A stretch of DNA of 64,000 nucleotides. Source: Prevotella sp. (lineage in GTDB: Bacteria; Bacteroidota; Bacteroidia; Bacteroidales; Bacteroidaceae). Every line of letters begins with the position of its first letter. The first letter of the stretch is position 1. Positions 17,514-25,949 of this stretch are shown in pieces. The stretch spans positions 1-64,000 of the forward strand of contig JALFBL010000010.1 in the NCBI GenBank assembly GCA_022773395.1, read 5' to 3'. The translations under genes were made by a program, and so were the position numbers. Below the pieces are notes generated by a model. It did no database searches and was not told the DNA's origin. It saw only the letters and a program-made list of their open reading frames with translations.

Positions 17514-17726
17514 TCATTTGGTCACTCCAGCCTGCTTTTCCATACCTGAGTTAATGTCTGCCAAACCGTTACCCATGTCGGTGCCTGGATTCCCAAAATC
17601 GTTATTGCCCGTTCCGGTAAAGTTGTCCAACGGCACTCCATCAACAACAACCAATGGCTGGTTGGCACCGGAAACGACCACTTCCTGCATAGCGTATCCG
17701 ATATGCAAACGATAGTTTATTGTCAC
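17514..17726 (-). pseudogene. SusC plug-domain remnant
   Basis: The 70-codon frame contains QPLVVVDGVPLDNFTGTGNN, then PGTDMGNGLADIN. This is the beginning of the TonB plug domain of SusC-type outer-membrane transporters. The rest of the protein (about 900 residues) is gone: the frame leaves the family right after GLADIN and stops. The start is also irregular; an overlapping frame up to 17958 looks like unrelated or scrambled sequence. I read it as a relic of a lost polysaccharide-uptake locus. No SusD is nearby. Confidence 0.7.
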
Positions 17727-18023
17727 CTGTTTTTAACGTTTTCATGGTTAAACGTTGTAAAAATCGCCATGACTTTTCTTGAACCGCTTCTTTCTGCATG
17801 AATGCATCATACTCATACACAACGTTCCCCATTGCACGGATACCAATGCCAACAGCCCTACTGCAATTGGAAACTGTTTCCCCAAGAAGATGTAAAATTA
17901 ACGAAAATTCCTGCATGGCAAACTGTAGCCGTAAAGAAAATATGGGAAAGAAGACCAACTTTTCTTGAAAAATGATAACAATGAAAACTCTTTTCAGAAA
18001 AAAAGGTTATATTTGCAGTCGCA
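17727..18023. other. Stretch without a recognised gene
   Basis: Between the SusC relic and the B12 riboswitch no convincing gene is seen. The only open frame, on the minus strand to 17958, does not resemble a protein family. The riboswitch promoter lies at its end. Confidence 0.55.
18008..18015 (+). promoter_or_regulatory. Promoter -7 element for the B12 riboswitch transcript
   Basis: TATATTTG matches TAnnTTTG and sits directly before the riboswitch. The -33 region is not clear. Confidence 0.55.
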
Positions 18024-18172
18024 ATTGGTTCACGAAGGTGATGAAAAGGGAATCGGGTGGGAATCCCGAACAGTCCCGCTGCTGTAAACACCGTTTTTGA
18101 AAGGCGACAAGTGCCACTGTAACCACGGGAAGGCGTGCCTCTTTGGTGTAAAGTCAGAAGACCTGCCGTTGC
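18024..18172 (+). ncRNA. Cobalamin riboswitch
   Basis: The conserved blocks appear in order: AAGGTGATGAAAAGGGAATC (18034-18053), GGTGGGAATCCC, then the B12 box neighbour CAGTCCCGCTGCTGTAA (18071-18087), GCCACTGTAACCACGGGAAG (18113-18132), and AGTCAGAAGACCTGCC (18152-18167). These are the signatures of the class I adenosylcobalamin riboswitch. It ends about 50 bp before the btuB start and should repress the btuB-btuG-like-btuF-btuC-cobQ unit when cobalamin is plentiful. Exact ends are approximate. Confidence 0.95.
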
Positions 18173-18221
18173 AATATGTTTCATCACGGCCCTCGAGGAC
18201 AGGGCTTTGAATACTGTTTCT

Positions 18222-20219
18222 ATGACACACAGAATTTTTTCGCTTTTCTTTTGGTTGTCCGTCAGTTTAGGGATCAAAGCCCAGAGCGACACCATTGCCG
18301 GCAAAACACACCGCATTGACGAGGTAACGGTGTCGGCCAAGCGGGTGAGCAAGAACGTAGTGTCGAGCAAGCCTGTGCAGGTGGCAGACAGGCAGGAACT
18401 GGAAAAACTGGGACTGGTCAACCTGGCAGAAGCCGTGAAGAAGTTTGCAGGCACCAGCGTAAAAGACTATGGCGGCATAGGAGGCATGAAAACGGTGAGC
18501 GTGCGCAATCTCGGTGCCCACCATACGGCTGTTGACTACGACGGCATAACAGTGAGCAACACGCAGGCAGGACAGATAGACATAGGGCGGTTCCCGATAG
18601 ACAACGTGCAGAGCATTTCGCTGGCCATGGGCGAACAGGAAGACCTCACGCAGAGCGCACGCCACTTGGCTTCAGCGGGCGTATTGAGCATTGTTACCGA
18701 AAAGCCCGACTTGAACAGCAAGAACATACCTTTTTCCCTGCAAACCGGATGGAAAGGCGGCTCATTTGGCTATGTGGAACCACATCTGAGAATGTGGTAT
18801 CAACCCGGCAACCGCACATTGGCAGGCATCCAGGCCTCATGGATGCGTGCCGACGGCATCTATCCCTTCACATTGGTCAACGGACAGTTGGTGACAAAAG
18901 AAAAACGCATCAATTCCGACATACATTCGTGGCACTATGAGGCCAACCTCTTCCATACCTTCAAGGACAACAGCGAGTTGCAGGCAAAGGCACACCATTC
19001 CTATTCGGAACGGGGGCTTCCCGGAGCAGTCATCTTTTACAACAGCGATTCGGACGAACGTTTGTGGGACGAGGATTTTTTTGCCCAACTCATGTACAAG
19101 AAACGACTGAACCGCTGGTGGCAGATGGCCGCAAGGGGTAAATTCGCCCATTCGTGGACACGCTATGAAGATAAGGACGTGAAGTATGAAGACGGACTGC
19201 TGCGCGACGTGGACCGGCAGGACGAGTACTATCTCTCAATTACCTCCTCGTGGCAACCTTCGCACCATTTCTCGGTGGCACTGGCCGAGGATGTTTTCTG
19301 GAACCAATTGCGCACCACGGTGGATGAAGGAGCCTTGCCCACCCGTTTCACCACCCTTACAGCCCTGTCCATGCGCTATGCCACCGCCCGTTTCCTGCTC
19401 AATGCAAACATGGTGGGCACATACGCCAAAGAGAGCGTGAAGGCCGGTCAAGCACCTCCCGACAAACATCGGCTGTCGCCCTCGCTGTCGGCATCGTTCC
19501 GTCTGTTAAACGATCAATCCCTTTATCTGCGTGCCTCGTGGAAGAACACTTTCCGCGTGCCCACATTCAACGACCTGTACTACAGACGGATGGGAACGCG
19601 CAAACTGCTTCCCGAAAAGGCTGTCAGCTACAACATTGGCTTCACTTGGAATTGTCGTCCGACAGGCATTTTGAGATATGCCTCGATGACTCTCGACGGA
19701 TATTTCAACTTTGTGGACGACAAGATTGTGGCCTTTCCCAGCACCTACATCTGGAAAATGGTGAATTACGGGAAAGTGCACATCAAGGGGCTGGATGCCA
19801 CTCTTGCAGCCGAAGTTTCCCTTCCCAGAAAAATGAGCATCACCCTTCTTTCAGCATACTCGCTGCAAAAAGCCATTGAGAAAACAGACCCCAAGAAGAG
19901 CACCTACAACAGTTTGCTCCCCTATACTCCCATCTTCTACGGCAACGCCTCGGTTATCCTCAACAATCCATGGGTGAACGTAGGCTATTCCGTGGACTAC
20001 AGCGGCAAGCGGTACAGTTCGTCCATGAACACCGAGGCATACAAACTGGAACCTTACCAGGAACACTCCATTACATTGAGCCGACAGTTCAAGTTCAAAC
20101 ACTCTGCCCTGAAACTGCAGGCCTCGGTGAAGAATTTCACCAACGAGCAATACGACATCATCAAATACTATCCCATGCCAGGGCGCACATGGAACATATC
20201 TGGAACATTTATTCTATAA
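18222..20219 (+). CDS. btuB: TonB-dependent cobalamin receptor (BtuB-like)
   Basis: This outer-membrane barrel imports cobalamin or related corrinoids using TonB. The start at 18222 gives a signal peptide ending before Gln (IKA^QSDT). A longer frame beginning at 18135 would lie inside the riboswitch and is rejected. The TonB-box region is HRIDEVTVSAKR, followed by the plug (VNLAEAVKKFAGTSVKDYGG, KTVSVRNLGAHHTAVDYDG), then a beta barrel ending in FTNEQYDIIKYYPMPGRTWN. The final residue pattern is typical of barrel insertion. The substrate is inferred from the riboswitch and the neighbouring B12 genes, not from residues. First gene of the operon. Confidence 0.9.
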   Translation: MTHRIFSLFFWLSVSLGIKAQSDTIAGKTHRIDEVTVSAKRVSKNVVSSKPVQVADRQELEKLGLVNLAEAVKKFAGTSVKDYGGIGGMKTVSVRNLGAHHTAVDYDGITVSNTQAGQIDIGRFPIDNVQSISLAMGEQEDLTQSARHLASAGVLSIVTEKPDLNSKNIPFSLQTGWKGGSFGYVEPHLRMWYQPGNRTLAGIQASWMRADGIYPFTLVNGQLVTKEKRINSDIHSWHYEANLFHTFKDNSELQAKAHHSYSERGLPGAVIFYNSDSDERLWDEDFFAQLMYKKRLNRWWQMAARGKFAHSWTRYEDKDVKYEDGLLRDVDRQDEYYLSITSSWQPSHHFSVALAEDVFWNQLRTTVDEGALPTRFTTLTALSMRYATARFLLNANMVGTYAKESVKAGQAPPDKHRLSPSLSASFRLLNDQSLYLRASWKNTFRVPTFNDLYYRRMGTRKLLPEKAVSYNIGFTWNCRPTGILRYASMTLDGYFNFVDDKIVAFPSTYIWKMVNYGKVHIKGLDATLAAEVSLPRKMSITLLSAYSLQKAIEKTDPKKSTYNSLLPYTPIFYGNASVILNNPWVNVGYSVDYSGKRYSSSMNTEAYKLEPYQEHSITLSRQFKFKHSALKLQASVKNFTNEQYDIIKYYPMPGRTWNISGTFIL

Positions 20220-20242
20220 AATTTAATTAAACTTTTAACAAA

Positions 20243-21358
20243 ATGGACAAGAAAAGAAGTTTTTTAATGGGAGTCATGGTACTCCTGGGCATTTGTACGA
20301 CGATATTGTCGTCTTGTAAAGATGAAGTGGATTTCGAGCAGAAAGTTGACAACTCCTGGCAACAGGGCAATAAAATCAACGATATGACCCAGACCAGAGC
20401 ATTCGTGCTTTGCGAAGGAAGTTATAACGGCAACAATGCATCCATCACCTATTTCGACTGGTCGAACGGAAAAATTTTCGACAAAGACGTTTTTGAATTT
20501 CAAAACAGCAAACGGATCGGTGACACCGGCCAGGATCTGATAAGGGTTGAAAACAACATGTTCATGACCGTTTACGGCTCAAGATACATCTCAAAACTGA
20601 CAGGGGCAGGTGTCGAACTTACCCGTACCCCGGTTGACAAGGAACTGGGCAGCCCTCGATTCATGACATATCACAATGGCTATCTCTACACAACCACCTA
20701 TGGAGGATTCGTTGCCAAATACAACGCGTCCAACCTTACATACGTGAGCAAGGTGGAAGTGGGCAAGAACCCGGAAGAGATTACCGAACTCGACGGAAAA
20801 CTTTATCTTGTCAACAGCGGATGGGGCAACGACAACCGCCTGTCAATCATCGACACCAAAACATTCGAAAAGGCAGAACACGTGGAGATTTTCACCAATC
20901 CCCAAAAGATAGAGAATGTGGATGGCAGACTCTTCGTGCAGGGCTACGGAGGCAAGGATACCTACAACTATCAGGTGGGTGAGTTCAATCCGGCCACCAA
21001 GAAATACACATTCATTGCCACGGCCACCAATTTTGTTCCTGCAAACGGAAAACTTTACATCGTCAATTCTGTCACCGACTGGAGCAACAAGCCTTACAAA
21101 ACAACCAATTATTTCTCTTCCTACGACTTGAAGACCAACAAACTGACGAACGAAAATCCTTTCAAGAACATGCCAGACGAATTGGTCAGCTCATCCGTCT
21201 TTGGAATGAGTGCCAATCCTTATACAGGCGACATCTTCGTGATGACATCCGACTATGTCACCAACGGTTACATGTACCGTTTCGACAAGAACGGAAACTT
21301 TGTGGCAACAATGCCTGCACAGGGTGTCAGTCCCAAGAAGATTGTCTTCTTCAAATAA
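20243..21358 (+). CDS. BtuG-like surface lipoprotein (beta-propeller)
   Basis: The N-terminus has a lipobox (TTILSSC^KDE, Cys at residue 24) with acidic residues after it, which fits export to the cell surface in Bacteroidota. The rest is a YncE-like propeller with repeated strands (TRAFVLCEGSYNGNNASITY, DGKLYLVNSGWGNDNRLSII, PANGKLYIVNSV). Proteins of this type next to BtuB include BtuG of Bacteroides, which captures B12 at high affinity and passes it to BtuB. Position 23 bp after btuB and riboswitch control support the same job here. I did not verify ligand residues. Confidence 0.75.
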   Translation: MDKKRSFLMGVMVLLGICTTILSSCKDEVDFEQKVDNSWQQGNKINDMTQTRAFVLCEGSYNGNNASITYFDWSNGKIFDKDVFEFQNSKRIGDTGQDLIRVENNMFMTVYGSRYISKLTGAGVELTRTPVDKELGSPRFMTYHNGYLYTTTYGGFVAKYNASNLTYVSKVEVGKNPEEITELDGKLYLVNSGWGNDNRLSIIDTKTFEKAEHVEIFTNPQKIENVDGRLFVQGYGGKDTYNYQVGEFNPATKKYTFIATATNFVPANGKLYIVNSVTDWSNKPYKTTNYFSSYDLKTNKLTNENPFKNMPDELVSSSVFGMSANPYTGDIFVMTSDYVTNGYMYRFDKNGNFVATMPAQGVSPKKIVFFK

Positions 21359-22486
21359 ATGAAAAGAGCGATATTCTATCTATCCATTTGGCTTGTCGCT
21401 GTTCTCTCGGCTTGCACCGGCTCTCAAAGCAAGGGCGGCGGAGAGGGCGGCGACACGCTCAAAATGGCTTACGCCACACGGCTGTCCATCGTCAAACACG
21501 ATGGATATACCATGGTGAAACTCGCCGACCCCTGGAACACGGGCAAGACTTTGCACACCTATCTGTTGGTACCGGCCGATCGGCCTGTGCCCAACAACCT
21601 CCCTTACGGCACCCTTATCCGCACACCGCTCACGAAATCGGTGATGGCCACGAGCGTACACTGCGGCCTGCTGATGGCCATGAACCGTCAGCAAGCCATT
21701 GGAGGCGTGTGCGATTTGCAATACATCCATCTGCCCTACGTGCAGCAGATGTGCAGGGAAAAGAAAATCATCGACTGCGGAAGTTCACTCTCACCTACGA
21801 TAGAGAAAATCATCGACCTGCAGCCCGATGCCATTTTCCTGTCGCCTTTTCAAAACAGCGGCGGCTACGGGCGACTGGAAGAATTGAAAATACCCATCGT
21901 GGAGACTGCCGACTACATGGAGACATCGGCACTGGGCAGGGCCGAATGGATGAAATTCTATGGACTGCTGTTCGGGTCTGAAGAAAAAGCCGACAGTCTG
22001 TTTCGCAACGTCGAACGGAAATATCTGCAACTGGCAACGCTCGCCAAAACCTCGAAAGTGAAGAAATCGATGTTGATTGACAAGCAGACAGGCTCTGTGT
22101 GGTACGTGCCCGGTGGGCAAAGCACCATCGGAAAGATGATTTCCGATGTTTCTGTGGGCTACGCCTGGCATCAGGATGTGCAGAGCGGAAGCATTCCACT
22201 GCCGTTCGAGAGCGTTCTGGAGAAAGCCGGCGATGCCGACCTCTGGCTGTTCCGCTACAATGCGCCCACTGTCACCAACCTGCGCGAACTGCTCACCGAG
22301 AACAACGGCTACCGGCAGTTCAAGGCGTTCAAGAATCGGGAAGTGTATGGCTGCAATACCGCGACCACGCCCTTCTACGAAGAAACACCGTTCCAGCCCC
22401 ACCTGCTCCTGCGCGATTTTATCTGTATCGCCCATCCCGACCTGCAGTTGGGAAAGCCACGCTATTTTGTGAAAGTGAATGAATAA
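21359..22486 (+). CDS. btuF: Periplasmic substrate-binding protein (BtuF-like)
   Basis: The protein is a lipoprotein (AVLSAC^TGSQ, Cys at residue 19) of the periplasmic binding family for cobalamin/iron ABC transporters. The two lobes are visible: KSVMATSVHCGLLMAMNRQQ and IEKIIDLQPDAIFLSPFQNS near the first lobe, and VWYVPGGQSTIGKMISDVSV and DLWLFRYNAPTVTNLRELLT in the second. At 375 residues it is slightly long for BtuF. It begins immediately after the stop of the preceding gene and overlaps btuC by 8 bp. Specificity for B12 is inferred from the operon; an iron-siderophore role is less likely. Confidence 0.85.
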   Translation: MKRAIFYLSIWLVAVLSACTGSQSKGGGEGGDTLKMAYATRLSIVKHDGYTMVKLADPWNTGKTLHTYLLVPADRPVPNNLPYGTLIRTPLTKSVMATSVHCGLLMAMNRQQAIGGVCDLQYIHLPYVQQMCREKKIIDCGSSLSPTIEKIIDLQPDAIFLSPFQNSGGYGRLEELKIPIVETADYMETSALGRAEWMKFYGLLFGSEEKADSLFRNVERKYLQLATLAKTSKVKKSMLIDKQTGSVWYVPGGQSTIGKMISDVSVGYAWHQDVQSGSIPLPFESVLEKAGDADLWLFRYNAPTVTNLRELLTENNGYRQFKAFKNREVYGCNTATTPFYEETPFQPHLLLRDFICIAHPDLQLGKPRYFVKVNE

Positions 22487-23498
22487 AGGAATACGATACA
22501 TCCTGTTGACGACCTTGCTGACAGCCATTTTGTTTGCCGTCAACATGGTGGTGGGTGCTGTACCTATCCCTGTCACCGATGTGGTAGGCATACTTTCCGG
22601 CCACGCCGCCGAAAAACCTTCGTGGGAGTTCATTGTTTTGCAGAGCCGTTTGCCACAAGCCATCACCGCCACGCTGTGCGGGGCTTCGCTGGCCGTCAGC
22701 GGCTTGATGCTGCAAACGGCATTCCGCAATCCGCTGGCAGGTCCCAGCATCTTTGGCATCAACAGCGGGGCTTCGCTCGGTGTAGCGTTGGTCATGCTCT
22801 TTTTGGGGGGCAGCCTCACGGCAGCCGGCATTTCCTTCACCGGTTTCATGGCAGTTCTTTTCGCCGCCTTTGTTGGGGCAATGCTCGTCATGGCATTGAT
22901 TCTTTTGTTTGCCGCCATCGTGAAAAGCCACATCATGCTGCTCATCATAGGCATCATGATCGGCTACATCACCTCTTCTGCCATCTCCCTTCTCAATTTC
23001 TTTGCCACCGAAGAGGGCGTGCAAAGCTATATGATTTGGGGACTTGGCAGCTTCGGGGGCGTCACCATGGAGCAAATGCCGGTGTTCGTCACCATCAGCC
23101 TTTTGGGGCTGTTCGGCTCCCTTCTCCTCATCAAGCCCCTCAACACGCTGCTTCTCGGTGAACAGTATGCCGAGAATTTGGGCGTGAATACCCTGCGTGT
23201 GCGCAATTACTTGCTGTTTGTCACGGGCATCCTCACCGCCGTCACCACCGCCTTTTGCGGTCCTGTCGCTTTTATCGGACTGGCCGTTCCCCACATTGCC
23301 CGCATGCTTTTGGGCACCGAAAACCATCAGTCGCTCATGCCGGCCACCATCCTTACCGGTGCCGCCATCGCTCTGTTGTGCAACATCATATGCGTTTTAC
23401 CCGGCGATTCCGGCGTGATTCCCCTCAACGCCGTCACCCCCATCATGGGTGCTCCCGTCATTATCTATGTGATTGCAAAGCAGAGGGGGAGCAACTAA
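22479..23498 (+). CDS. btuC: Cobalamin ABC transporter permease (FecCD family)
   Basis: This is a multi-spanning inner-membrane permease of about ten segments. Family signatures are seen in SRLPQAITATLCGASLAVSG, GPSIFGINSGASLGVALVML and FCGPVAFIGLAVPHIARMLL. At 339 residues it is normal in length. It follows btuF with an 8-bp overlap. The ATPase partner (btuD) is not encoded next to it, which is unusual; cobQ follows instead, so the ATPase must be elsewhere or shared. Confidence 0.92.
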   Translation: MNKGIRYILLTTLLTAILFAVNMVVGAVPIPVTDVVGILSGHAAEKPSWEFIVLQSRLPQAITATLCGASLAVSGLMLQTAFRNPLAGPSIFGINSGASLGVALVMLFLGGSLTAAGISFTGFMAVLFAAFVGAMLVMALILLFAAIVKSHIMLLIIGIMIGYITSSAISLLNFFATEEGVQSYMIWGLGSFGGVTMEQMPVFVTISLLGLFGSLLLIKPLNTLLLGEQYAENLGVNTLRVRNYLLFVTGILTAVTTAFCGPVAFIGLAVPHIARMLLGTENHQSLMPATILTGAAIALLCNIICVLPGDSGVIPLNAVTPIMGAPVIIYVIAKQRGSN

Positions 23499-23520
23499 CC
23501 ACTATGAACTATCAAAGAAA

Positions 23521-25050
23521 ATGAACGATTCTGAAACAAGATTGCGCCCGCTGATGTTTGCCGGAACGGGCAGCGACGTGGGCAAGAGCATCGTGGCAAC
23601 CGCCTTTTGCCGTATTTTCAAACAAGACGGCTACACCCCGGCACCTTTCAAGGCGCAAAACATGGCACTCAATTCGTATGCCACGCCCGATGGACTGGAA
23701 ATCGGCAGAGCGCAGGCCGTGCAGGCAGAGGCTGCCGGAGTGGCGTGCCACACAGACATGAACCCGCTGTTGCTGAAACCCAACAGCGACCATACCTCGC
23801 AAGTGGTGCTCAATGGAAAACCCATCGGCAACCAGCACGCCACGCAATATTTCAGAAAAGAGGGGCGCGACTTCCTGCGCGCCGAAGTGCACAAGGCGTT
23901 CGACCGCTTGTCCGCCCGTTTCCATCCCATTGTGATGGAAGGAGCAGGAAGCGTGGCAGAGGTCAACCTGCGCGATGTGGATCTGGTAAACATGAACATG
24001 GCAATATATGCCGATGCCGCCGTGATTCTCGTGGCCGACATCGACCGGGGCGGCGTTTTCGCCAGCATCTATGGCACCATCATGCTGATGGACGAAGAGG
24101 AACGGAAACACATCAAGGGCATCATCATCAACAAGTTCCGGGGCGACCTCTCGCTGTTCAACGACGGCCGACGCATCATTGAACAACTCTGCGGCATTCC
24201 CGTATTGGGTGTGCTCCCCTATTTCAAGGACATCCACATCGAGGAAGAAGACTCCGTGTCGCTCGAAATGAAATGCCGTGAGGCACAGGAAGGAAAAATC
24301 AACGTGGCGGTGGTAATGCTCCGCCACCTCAGCAATTTCACCGATTTCGACGTGTTGGAACGCGACGAGCGCGTGCATCTTTTCTATACCAACAACACCG
24401 AAGAGATAAAGAAAGCCGACATCATCATCATTCCCGGATCGAAAAGCACCCTTGCCGACCTGGTTGAACTGCGCCGCAACGGTACGGCGCAGGCCATTTT
24501 GCGCGCCCACCACGACGGAGCCACGGTAATGGGCATTTGCGGCGGCTATCAAATCATGGGACAGGAAGTGTGCGACCCCCATCATGTGGAGAGCGAAGTG
24601 GAGCGGATGCCCGGTTTGGGACTGCTGCCCACACACACCACCATGAGCGGTGCAAAGCGCACCGTGCAAACCACTTTCCGGTTTCTGGACGGCGAGGAAG
24701 CATGCCACGGCTACGAAATACATATGGGCAAAACCGAGATAACGGGCCAGAATGCACGCCCCTTGTGTACCTTCGCCGCTACCAGCAGCACAAAAGAAAG
24801 CCTTGACAACAAGGAAAACCTTGTGTCCGAAGGCTGTTTCGTCAGCGAAAAATGCTTTGGCACCTACATGCACGGCATCCTCGACAATCCTTCCATCGTT
24901 GATTTTCTGCTCGCCCCCTATATAGAGAAGGTGCAGCAGCGTGCCTCTTTCAACTATGCCGCCTACAAGGAACAGCAATACGACCGCTTGGCCACCGAAG
25001 TGCGCAAGCGTATAGACATGCAGGAGATTTATCGACTGATGAGCATTTGA
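23521..25050 (+). CDS. cobQ: Cobyric acid synthase
   Basis: The enzyme amidates adenosylcobyrinic acid a,c-diamide at four positions to make cobyric acid, using glutamine and ATP. The ATP-binding N-terminus reads MFAGTGSDVGKSIVATAFCR, followed by PFKAQNMALNSYATPDGLEI. The glutamine amidotransferase domain carries VMGICGGYQIMGQE (catalytic Cys) and GTYMHGILDN (catalytic His). At 509 residues it is the usual length. The start at 23521 avoids the longer overlap with btuC. It is the last gene of the riboswitch unit and its end overlaps the end of the convergent cbiB by 22 bp. Confidence 0.95.
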   Translation: MNDSETRLRPLMFAGTGSDVGKSIVATAFCRIFKQDGYTPAPFKAQNMALNSYATPDGLEIGRAQAVQAEAAGVACHTDMNPLLLKPNSDHTSQVVLNGKPIGNQHATQYFRKEGRDFLRAEVHKAFDRLSARFHPIVMEGAGSVAEVNLRDVDLVNMNMAIYADAAVILVADIDRGGVFASIYGTIMLMDEEERKHIKGIIINKFRGDLSLFNDGRRIIEQLCGIPVLGVLPYFKDIHIEEEDSVSLEMKCREAQEGKINVAVVMLRHLSNFTDFDVLERDERVHLFYTNNTEEIKKADIIIIPGSKSTLADLVELRRNGTAQAILRAHHDGATVMGICGGYQIMGQEVCDPHHVESEVERMPGLGLLPTHTTMSGAKRTVQTTFRFLDGEEACHGYEIHMGKTEITGQNARPLCTFAATSSTKESLDNKENLVSEGCFVSEKCFGTYMHGILDNPSIVDFLLAPYIEKVQQRASFNYAAYKEQQYDRLATEVRKRIDMQEIYRLMSI

Positions 25051-25949
25051 GAAAGAAACACCAAAGCCACCATCACCATTTCCACCCACAGGTTAATGCG
25101 GACGGCGCGGCGCATGTCGTCCGAGTCAATCGCCCTGTCCGTTTCGCCGATGTAGGGCTTCTCTATAATTTCGCCAAAATAGGTGTGCGTTCCCCCGAAC
25201 CGGCATCCCAGAATGCCCGCCAATGCACTTTCGGGATAACCGCTGTTGGGCGAAGCATGCTGCCGTCCGAACCGCCGGACGAACGAAACCAACTGTGGCT
25301 TTCCTGCCACCAGCACCATCAGCAGAGCCGTGAGCCGAGCCGGAATATAGTTGGCCACATCGTCAATCACGGCAGCCACCGTGCCAAACCGTTTGTATCG
25401 CTCCGTCCGGTAGCCAATCATCGAGTCGAGCGTGTTGATCATTTTGTAGGCCATCATGCCCGGAATCCCCAGCAGCGCCAACCAGAACAGTGGGGCAACC
25501 ACCCCGTCGGAAAGGTTCTCGGCCAGCGTCTCCAGTGCTGCCTTGCGTATCTCTTGGTCGTCCAGTTGCGATGTGTCACGCCCCACAATGCGCCCCACCT
25601 GCCTGCGTCCCTCCTCCAACGAACGGTCGGCAGCCTCGAAAACCATGCGCACCTCTTTTACCAACGTGGTGCCGGCAAGACCATAAAAAACAAGGATGGC
25701 TCCAAGAGCAAGGCCTGCCCATTCGTTGATCCGGAAAACGAAGCCAAGCAACACCAGCACAACCATGAAAGTGAGCAAGATGAGCAGCACGGCAAGAAGG
25801 CCACCCTTCAGCCGTCTGTACCCATTCCTGTTCAGCAGACGCTCGCCGGCCGCGATAGTTTTCCCGAACCACACAATGGGGTGAGGCAGCCACGAAGGAT
25901 CGCCCAAGAGTTTGTCGGCCAACCAGCCTGTCAATAACGCGAAATTCAT
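25029..25949 (-). CDS. cbiB: Adenosylcobinamide-phosphate synthase CbiB
   Basis: CbiB joins aminopropanol phosphate (or ethanolamine phosphate) to cobyric acid. The membrane protein shows the family start LTGWLADKLLGDPSWLPHPI and VWFGKTIAAGERLLNR, then several hydrophobic segments (LKGGLLAVLLILLTFMVVLV), and the motifs ENLSDGVVAPLFWLALLGIP and NTLDSMIGYRTERYKRFG. Near the C-terminus PNSGYPESALAGILGCRFGG is also typical. It overlaps cobD upstream by 4 bp and converges with cobQ. Its product is the next step after CobQ, so the two units act in one pathway. Confidence 0.93.
   Translation of the reverse strand: MNFALLTGWLADKLLGDPSWLPHPIVWFGKTIAAGERLLNRNGYRRLKGGLLAVLLILLTFMVVLVLLGFVFRINEWAGLALGAILVFYGLAGTTLVKEVRMVFEAADRSLEEGRRQVGRIVGRDTSQLDDQEIRKAALETLAENLSDGVVAPLFWLALLGIPGMMAYKMINTLDSMIGYRTERYKRFGTVAAVIDDVANYIPARLTALLMVLVAGKPQLVSFVRRFGRQHASPNSGYPESALAGILGCRFGGTHTYFGEIIEKPYIGETDRAIDSDDMRRAVRINLWVEMVMVALVFLSQMLISR

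Noticed and set aside
17641..17958. 105-codon minus-strand frame overlapping the SusC relic
   Set aside because: It overlaps the relic in another frame and resembles no family; probably scrambled remnant sequence.
23512..25089. 525-codon open frame on the minus strand across cobQ
   Set aside because: It is the antisense frame of a clear cobQ gene. The product is His/Val-rich with no recognisable domain.
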